A stretch of 9,849 nt of DNA from NCBI GenBank assembly GCA_017520365.1, contig JAFXFQ010000042.1, forward strand, positions 1 to 9,849, written 5' to 3'. Position 1 is the first letter of the stretch. The number at the start of each line of letters is the position of its first letter. Of this stretch, positions 6,829 through 9,849 are shown in pieces. The notes beneath the pieces are model-generated. The model saw nothing but the letters and a program-made list of their open reading frames with translations. It had not been told where the DNA came from and did no database searches. The translations under genes and the position numbers were made by a program. The stretch comes from Clostridia bacterium. GTDB lineage: Bacteria > Bacillota > Clostridia > Oscillospirales > CAG-272.

Positions 6829-7737
6829 CTTAATAATATGGCAAATATTGAAATGAAAAGCTGTTCTCTCTGCCCGAGAGAATGCCGCATCGACCGAACA
6901 AAAAAGCTCGGGCTGTGCGGTGAGAGCAACGATATGAGGATCGCAAAAATAATGCTTCACCGCTTCGAGGAGCCCTGCATCAGCGGAACAGACCCTAAAA
7001 GAGGAAGCGGAGCCGTTTTTTTCTCAGGCTGTCCTCTTCACTGCGTTTACTGTCAAAACAAGGATATCAGTGGCGGCGGTGTCGGAAAGCTCTATTCCCC
7101 CACCGACCTCGCAAATGCAATGCGGGAGCTTGAAGAGCAAGGTGCATACAACATAAACCTTGTCACTCCCACCCATTTCACCAACGGTATAAAAGAAGCC
7201 CTGGATATCTACCGTCCCCGTATCCCCATAGTTTTCAACACCTCAGGATACGAAAAAGCAGAGACCGTGAGAGGTCTTTCAGGCTACGCCGATATTTTCC
7301 TCACAGATATGAAATACGGTACCGCGGAAACTGCAAGCAAATACTCAAAAGCCCCCGATTATCCCCACGTTGCCGTCACCGCCATCAAGGAAATGGTAAA
7401 CGTCACGGGATCACCCCGGTTTTTTTCGGATAATATGATGAAAAAGGGTGTTATAGTCCGACATCTCGTGCTGCCCGGATGCAGAAGGGATTCGGAAAAA
7501 GCTCTTCGCCTACTTGCGGATACTGTAGGATGCGAAAACGTGATCCTCAGCCTTATGAGCCAGTTCACACCCGATTTTGCAAAGGATATAAAGGAGCTTT
7601 CCCGCAGGGTCACCTCCTTTGAATATAACTACGTCCGCGATTGCGCCCTTGAGCTGGGCTTTTCAGGCTTCGGTCAGGACAGACAAAGCGCAAAAGCAGA
7701 TTATACACCTGATTTTCACGGAAAGGACAACAACTGA
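6817..7737 (+). CDS. radical SAM protein, PflX-like (COG1313 family)
   Basis: This 306-residue protein resembles the pyruvate formate-lyase activating enzyme homologues called PflX, whose substrates are not established. The cluster-binding C-x3-C-x2-C is C72, C76, C79 in FFSGCPLHCVYCQNKDIS. An N-terminal set of cysteines (C16, C19, C23, C34 in SCSLCPRECRIDR and LGLCG) is typical of the family and could bind a second cluster. Other blocks are NINLVTPTHF, VFNTSGYE, DIFLTDMKYG, VIVRHLVLPG and ILSLMSQFTP. Three starts are possible: 6817 has AAGG 8 bases upstream, while 6838 and 6853 have no clear ribosome binding site but would free the start from the hairpin. No separate promoter was found, so it probably depends on read-through from the lipoprotein promoter. 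It ends one base before glf. No glycyl radical enzyme partner is present in the window. Confidence 0.85.
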   Translation: MRQFLNNMANIEMKSCSLCPRECRIDRTKKLGLCGESNDMRIAKIMLHRFEEPCISGTDPKRGSGAVFFSGCPLHCVYCQNKDISGGGVGKLYSPTDLANAMRELEEQGAYNINLVTPTHFTNGIKEALDIYRPRIPIVFNTSGYEKAETVRGLSGYADIFLTDMKYGTAETASKYSKAPDYPHVAVTAIKEMVNVTGSPRFFSDNMMKKGVIVRHLVLPGCRRDSEKALRLLADTVGCENVILSLMSQFTPDFAKDIKELSRRVTSFEYNYVRDCALELGFSGFGQDRQSAKADYTPDFHGKDNN

Positions 7738-7738
7738 T

Positions 7739-8842
7739 ATGTACGATTATCTTATTGTCGGCGCCGGACTTTACGGTGCCACCTTTGCTCGCCAAATGAC
7801 CGACGCAGGCAAAAAATGCCTTGTTATCGACCGCCGCGACCACGTAGGCGGTAATATCTACACTAAAGAAGTCGAGGGCATCAACGTGCACGTTTACGGT
7901 GCCCACATTTTCCACACAGATAACAAGGAGGTGTGGGACTACGTTAACAGCTTCATTACCTTTAACCGATATACAAACAGTCCCGTTGCCTTTTACAAGG
8001 ATGAGGTGTACAATCTGCCCTTCAATATGAACACCTTCTCCCGTCTCTGGAATATCAAGACTCCCGACGAAGCAAAGGCGAAGATCGAGGAGCAGAAAAA
8101 GGAGGCAGGTATCACCGAGCCTAAGAATCTTGAGGAGCAGGCAATCAGCCTTGTGGGTCGCGACATTTATGAAAAGCTGGTAAAGGGCTATACCGAGAAG
8201 CAATGGGGCAGAAGAGCCACAGAGCTCCCCTCATTCATCATCAAGCGCCTGCCCGTTAGATTTACCTACGATAACAACTACTTCAATGACCGCTATCAGG
8301 GTATCGCCGAGGGCGGTTACACGAAGATGATCGAAAATATGCTTGAGGGTATCGACGTGCGCCTCGGTTGCGACTTTTTCGAAAACCGCGAGGAGCTCAC
8401 AGCCATTGCGAAAAAGGTACTCTACACAGGCACCGTTGATAAGTATTTCGACTACTGCTACGGCGAGCTTGAATACAGAACTGTACGTTTTGAGACAGAG
8501 GTCCTTGATACAGCTAACTATCAAGGCAATGCGGTAGTAAACTATACGGAATATGAGGTTCCCTATACCAGAATAATCGAGCACAAGCATTTTGAGTTCG
8601 GAAAGCAGGAAAAGACCGTCATCTCCAGAGAATACCCTGCTGCATGGACAGAGGGCAGTGAGCCCTACTATCCTGTGAACAATGAAAAGAATAATGAGCT
8701 GTATGCAAAATACAAGGATCTGGCCGACAAGGAGGAAAATGTTATCTTCGGCGGCAGGCTTGGTACTTACCGCTATCTCGATATGCACCACGTTGTTGCA
8801 GAGGCACTTGAAAAGGCAAAGGAAGAGTTGGCGGCTCTTTAA
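7739..8842 (+). CDS. glf: UDP-galactopyranose mutase
   Basis: Glf is an FAD enzyme that interconverts UDP-galactopyranose and UDP-galactofuranose, the donor for galactofuranose in surface polysaccharides. I start at ATG 7739 (MYDYLIVGAG), giving 367 residues, the usual size. The frame is open further upstream to a TTG at 7619, but that stretch overlaps the radical SAM gene and lacks family similarity. The FAD dinucleotide motif is GAGLYG (8-13). Other family blocks are NIYTKEVEGINVHVYGAHIFHT, KGYTEKQWG, RFTYDNNYFNDRYQG and GRLGTYRYLDMHH. Arg174 and Arg278 occupy the places of the two conserved arginines that hold the UDP-sugar phosphates. AAGGA sits 11 bases upstream, a somewhat long spacing, and only one base separates it from the previous stop, so coupling is likely. 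No other glycan gene is present in the window. Confidence 0.97.
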   Translation: MYDYLIVGAGLYGATFARQMTDAGKKCLVIDRRDHVGGNIYTKEVEGINVHVYGAHIFHTDNKEVWDYVNSFITFNRYTNSPVAFYKDEVYNLPFNMNTFSRLWNIKTPDEAKAKIEEQKKEAGITEPKNLEEQAISLVGRDIYEKLVKGYTEKQWGRRATELPSFIIKRLPVRFTYDNNYFNDRYQGIAEGGYTKMIENMLEGIDVRLGCDFFENREELTAIAKKVLYTGTVDKYFDYCYGELEYRTVRFETEVLDTANYQGNAVVNYTEYEVPYTRIIEHKHFEFGKQEKTVISREYPAAWTEGSEPYYPVNNEKNNELYAKYKDLADKEENVIFGGRLGTYRYLDMHHVVAEALEKAKEELAAL

Positions 8843-8887
8843 GAATCAGCGCTACTCCTCATTGTACCATATTCACATCTAAGTCAA

Positions 8888-8913
8888 AGAGGCTGTCCGA
8901 TCGGACAGCCTCT
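8888..8913. repeat. perfect 26-bp palindrome, left copy
   Basis: AGAGGCTGTCCGA is followed directly by its exact reverse complement TCGGACAGCCTCT with no spacer. It can fold as a strong stem in RNA or be a symmetric protein site in DNA. It lies 45 bases after the glf stop codon but has no T-run on the plus strand, so it is a poor terminator for glf by itself. It differs by one base from the copy at 9165-9190. Confidence 0.95.
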
Positions 8914-9020
8914 CAGACTGTCGAAAAAGGCGCAGAGCGCAAAAGTGTCAAAACAAAGACAGCCAAGTTTTAGCATTAACCGTAAAAGGTAATTCAACTA
9001 AAAATCGAAGTCATACAAAA

Positions 9021-9046
9021 GAAAGCCCCTGAAAACAGGGGCTTTC
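9021..9046 (-). terminator. GC-rich hairpin, terminator-like in both directions
   Basis: GAAAGCCCCTG (9021-9031) and CAGGGGCTTTC (9036-9046) form an 11-bp stem with an AAAA loop. On the minus strand it is followed by TTTTGT, so it could end mscL transcripts after about 150 untranslated bases. On the plus strand it is followed by AAGCTTTTCG, so it may also end glf transcripts, less convincingly. Confidence 0.6.
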
Positions 9047-9051
9047 AAGCT

Positions 9052-9109
9052 TTTCGTCCTTTCAAGCCCTGTCGTACCTTTGTACGCCGACGGGCTTAAA
9101 AGGACGAAA
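9052..9109. repeat. long imperfect hairpin
   Basis: The 18-base arms 9052-9069 and 9092-9109 pair at 17 positions, with C9063 opposite A9098. An inner 5-bp stem CGTAC/GTACG (9073-9077 and 9082-9086) with a 4-base loop caps it. It is the core of the gene-free block and would fold strongly if transcribed. No function is recognised. Confidence 0.85.
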
Positions 9110-9134
9110 TCTGCATCCTTCTCGACAGTCCGGG

Positions 9135-9164
9135 CAGCTTGTCGATAAGTTTATCGACAAGCTG
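9135..9164. repeat. 30-bp palindrome next to the right 26-bp copy
   Basis: CAGCTTGTCGATAA (9135-9148) and TTATCGACAAGCTG (9151-9164) are perfect inverted copies around GT. It abuts the right 26-bp palindrome without a gap and accounts for nearly all of the extra sequence by which the right end of the block differs from the left. Confidence 0.95.
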
Positions 9165-9190
9165 AGAGGCTGTCCGACCGGACAGCCTCT
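9165..9190. repeat. 26-bp palindrome, right copy
   Basis: 12-bp arms (9165-9176 and 9179-9190) flank AC. Only position 14 differs from the left copy (C in place of T). On the plus strand it is followed by TTTAGCTTATTTGTTTT, and it ends 5 bases past the mscL stop codon, so it could serve as a transcript end for either neighbour. Confidence 0.95.
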
Positions 9191-9195
9191 TTAGC

Positions 9196-9663
9196 TTATT
9201 TGTTTTCGTTCTGAGACTTGAGCATCTCGCGGATCTCGCAGAGAACGGAAAGCTCTGTTTCTGCGGGAGCAACAGGCTCTTCTGCCTTCTTTTCCTCTTC
9301 TTCCTTCTTCTTCATAGCCTCAAGCTTTGCGTGAGCCTTTGTCATAACGCGAAGAACGATAAAAATGGAAATTGCGATGATAAGGAAATCAATGATGTTC
9401 TGGATGAAATTACCGTATGTAAGTGCGAGCTCGGGAGTTACGACAGTCACGCCGTCCTCAGCCATAACAGCTTCATTGATGACCCACTTGAGCTCGGTAA
9501 GGCTTACCTTGCCTGTAAGGATGCTGATAAGAGGAGTTATGATGTCGTTAACGAGAGACGTCACGATCTTACCGAAAGCGCCGCCGATAACAACGCCGAC
9601 AGCCATATCGATGATATTGCCCTTCATAATGAAGGCCTTAAAATCGGAGAAAAACTTTTTCAT
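9196..9663 (-). CDS. mscL: large-conductance mechanosensitive channel MscL
   Basis: MscL is a homopentameric membrane pore that opens under high membrane tension and releases solutes during osmotic downshock. The 155-residue protein has the short N-terminal helix (MKKFFSDFKAFIMKGN), then the pore-lining first segment IIDMAVGVVIGGAFGKIVTSLV (17-38) with the Gly/Ala-rich face conserved in the family. A periplasmic-type loop follows (about 50-80), then the second segment NIIDFLIIAISIFIVLRVM (89-107). The cytoplasmic tail has a Lys/Glu-rich charged linker (118-129) and the final helix LCEIREMLKSQ, matching the family's LxEIRDLL bundle. Ribosome binding site AAGGA (9672-9676) lies 8 bases before ATG at 9663. 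It has its own promoter and reads toward the palindromic block. It is a single-gene unit. Confidence 0.97.
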   Translation of the reverse strand: MKKFFSDFKAFIMKGNIIDMAVGVVIGGAFGKIVTSLVNDIITPLISILTGKVSLTELKWVINEAVMAEDGVTVVTPELALTYGNFIQNIIDFLIIAISIFIVLRVMTKAHAKLEAMKKKEEEEKKAEEPVAPAETELSVLCEIREMLKSQNENK

Positions 9664-9689
9664 TTTCGTATTCCTTTCATTTTTTTATT

Positions 9690-9718
9690 ATTCTATCACT
9701 TTCTGATGCCGTTTGCAA
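9690..9718 (-). promoter_or_regulatory. mscL promoter
   Basis: On the minus strand TTGCAA (9713-9718) and TAGAAT (9690-9695) are separated by 17 bp. The expected transcript start is near 9683, leaving a leader of about 20 bases with a good ribosome binding site. Confidence 0.75.
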
Positions 9719-9737
9719 TAGAAATAAATGTGAAAAC

Positions 9738-9767
9738 TTGACATTTGTTGATTTTTAGTATTATACT
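9738..9767 (+). promoter_or_regulatory. promoter of the transporter gene
   Basis: TTGACA (9738-9743), an 18-bp spacer and TATACT (9762-9767) precede the ATG at 9793. The -35 is only 19 bp from that of mscL on the other strand, so the two promoters are back to back. An overlapping TATTAT (9759-9764) would give a poorer 15-bp spacer. Confidence 0.7.
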
Positions 9768-9792
9768 GATAAAAAACAAACTGCGGGGAATT

Positions 9793-9849
9793 ATGATACA
9801 TTTTCTTCTTTTCATAATTTACGTTTCTTTTATCAGCCTTGGCCTGCCC
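9793..9849 (+). CDS. N terminus of a probable MFS transporter (cut by window edge)
   Basis: From ATG 9793 nineteen codons are open to the edge: MIHFLLFIIYVSFISLGLP. This hydrophobic start, with the pattern IYVSFISLGLP, resembles the first membrane segment of major facilitator proteins of the fucose-permease-like kind, which usually read Y-x-x-F-I-S-L-G-L-P-D. GGGGA (9785-9789) is a modest ribosome binding site 3 bases before ATG. The assignment rests on these few residues only. Confidence 0.55.
   Translation, partial: MIHFLLFIIYVSFISLGLP

Larger units (their letters stand above)
8888..9190. mobile_element. candidate miniature element (MITE-like) bounded by 26-bp palindromes
   Basis: This gene-free stretch has structured ends. 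The left 29 bases (8888-8916) and the reverse complement of 9162-9190 agree at 28 of 29. The similarity then goes on into a further 20 bases (8917-8936 against the reverse complement of 9110-9129) at 16 of 20. Between these two parts the right end carries 32 extra bases (9130-9161), most of a perfect 30-bp palindrome. If the flanking AA (8886-8887) and TT (9191-9192) are counted, the inverted repeats grow by two. Two more hairpins fill the inside (9021-9046 and 9052-9109). No reading frame of note and no clear target duplication is seen. The layout fits a non-autonomous mobile element or an extended intergenic palindromic repeat; a folded non-coding RNA is the alternative. Confidence 0.5.

Noticed and set aside
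7619..7738. Upstream in-frame extension of glf to TTG 7619
   Set aside because: The extra 40 residues overlap the radical SAM gene and are absent from the Glf family, which begins at MYDYLIVGAG.
8843..9195. CRISPR array or tRNA gene in the repeat-rich gap
   Set aside because: There are only two copies of the repeat with no regular spacing, and the hairpins do not form a cloverleaf with the conserved tRNA loops.
8880..9200. Target site duplication around the palindromic block
   Set aside because: The flanks (CTAAGTCAA on the left, TTAGCTTATT on the right) show no convincing direct repeat; only AA/TT extends the inverted symmetry.

Overview
The window reads as chromosomal DNA of a low-to-mid GC Gram-positive bacterium, most likely an uncultured gut-type member of Bacillota (class Clostridia). 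This is inference from several things: SigA-type promoters (TTGACT/TTGACA, 17-18 bp spacer, TATAAT-like -10), AGGAGG-type ribosome binding sites, two lipoproteins with short lipobox signals, and the character of the UvrA, MiaB, MscL and Glf proteins. No rRNA or tRNA gene, CRISPR array or phage gene is visible.

Left part (1-3072, minus strand): a compact three-gene operon, read right to left. It starts at a strong promoter (TTGACT-17-TATAAT) and encodes a divergent ApbE-like lipoprotein, a TVP38/TMEM64 (VTT-domain) membrane protein and MiaB, the tRNA methylthiotransferase, which runs off the left edge. The genes overlap by 4 and 11 bases, so translation is probably coupled. No gene of known function other than miaB explains the grouping.

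Middle part (3146-8842, plus strand): uvrA (nucleotide excision repair) has its own promoter and a LexA-box-like sequence just downstream of the -10. Next is a small lipoprotein of unknown function built from two copies of one domain. Its promoter is nearly perfect, and the -35 box contains the uvrA stop codon. A 14-bp perfect hairpin follows and overlaps the start codon of a PflX-like (COG1313) radical SAM protein, which is followed one base later by glf (UDP-galactopyranose mutase).

Right part: 8843-9195 holds no gene but is packed with inverted repeats. Two near-identical 26-bp palindromes bracket a block of about 303 bp with imperfect terminal inverted repeats and internal hairpins. It looks like a miniature non-autonomous mobile element or intergenic palindromic repeat, and it is the most unusual thing in the window. 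Then come mscL (minus) and, from a back-to-back promoter, the first 19 codons of a probable MFS transporter (plus), cut by the right edge.

Most genes are housekeeping or stress related (tRNA modification, DNA repair, osmotic valve). The least explained parts are the degenerate ApbE lipoprotein, the two-repeat lipoprotein, the hairpin at the radical SAM start and the palindromic block.
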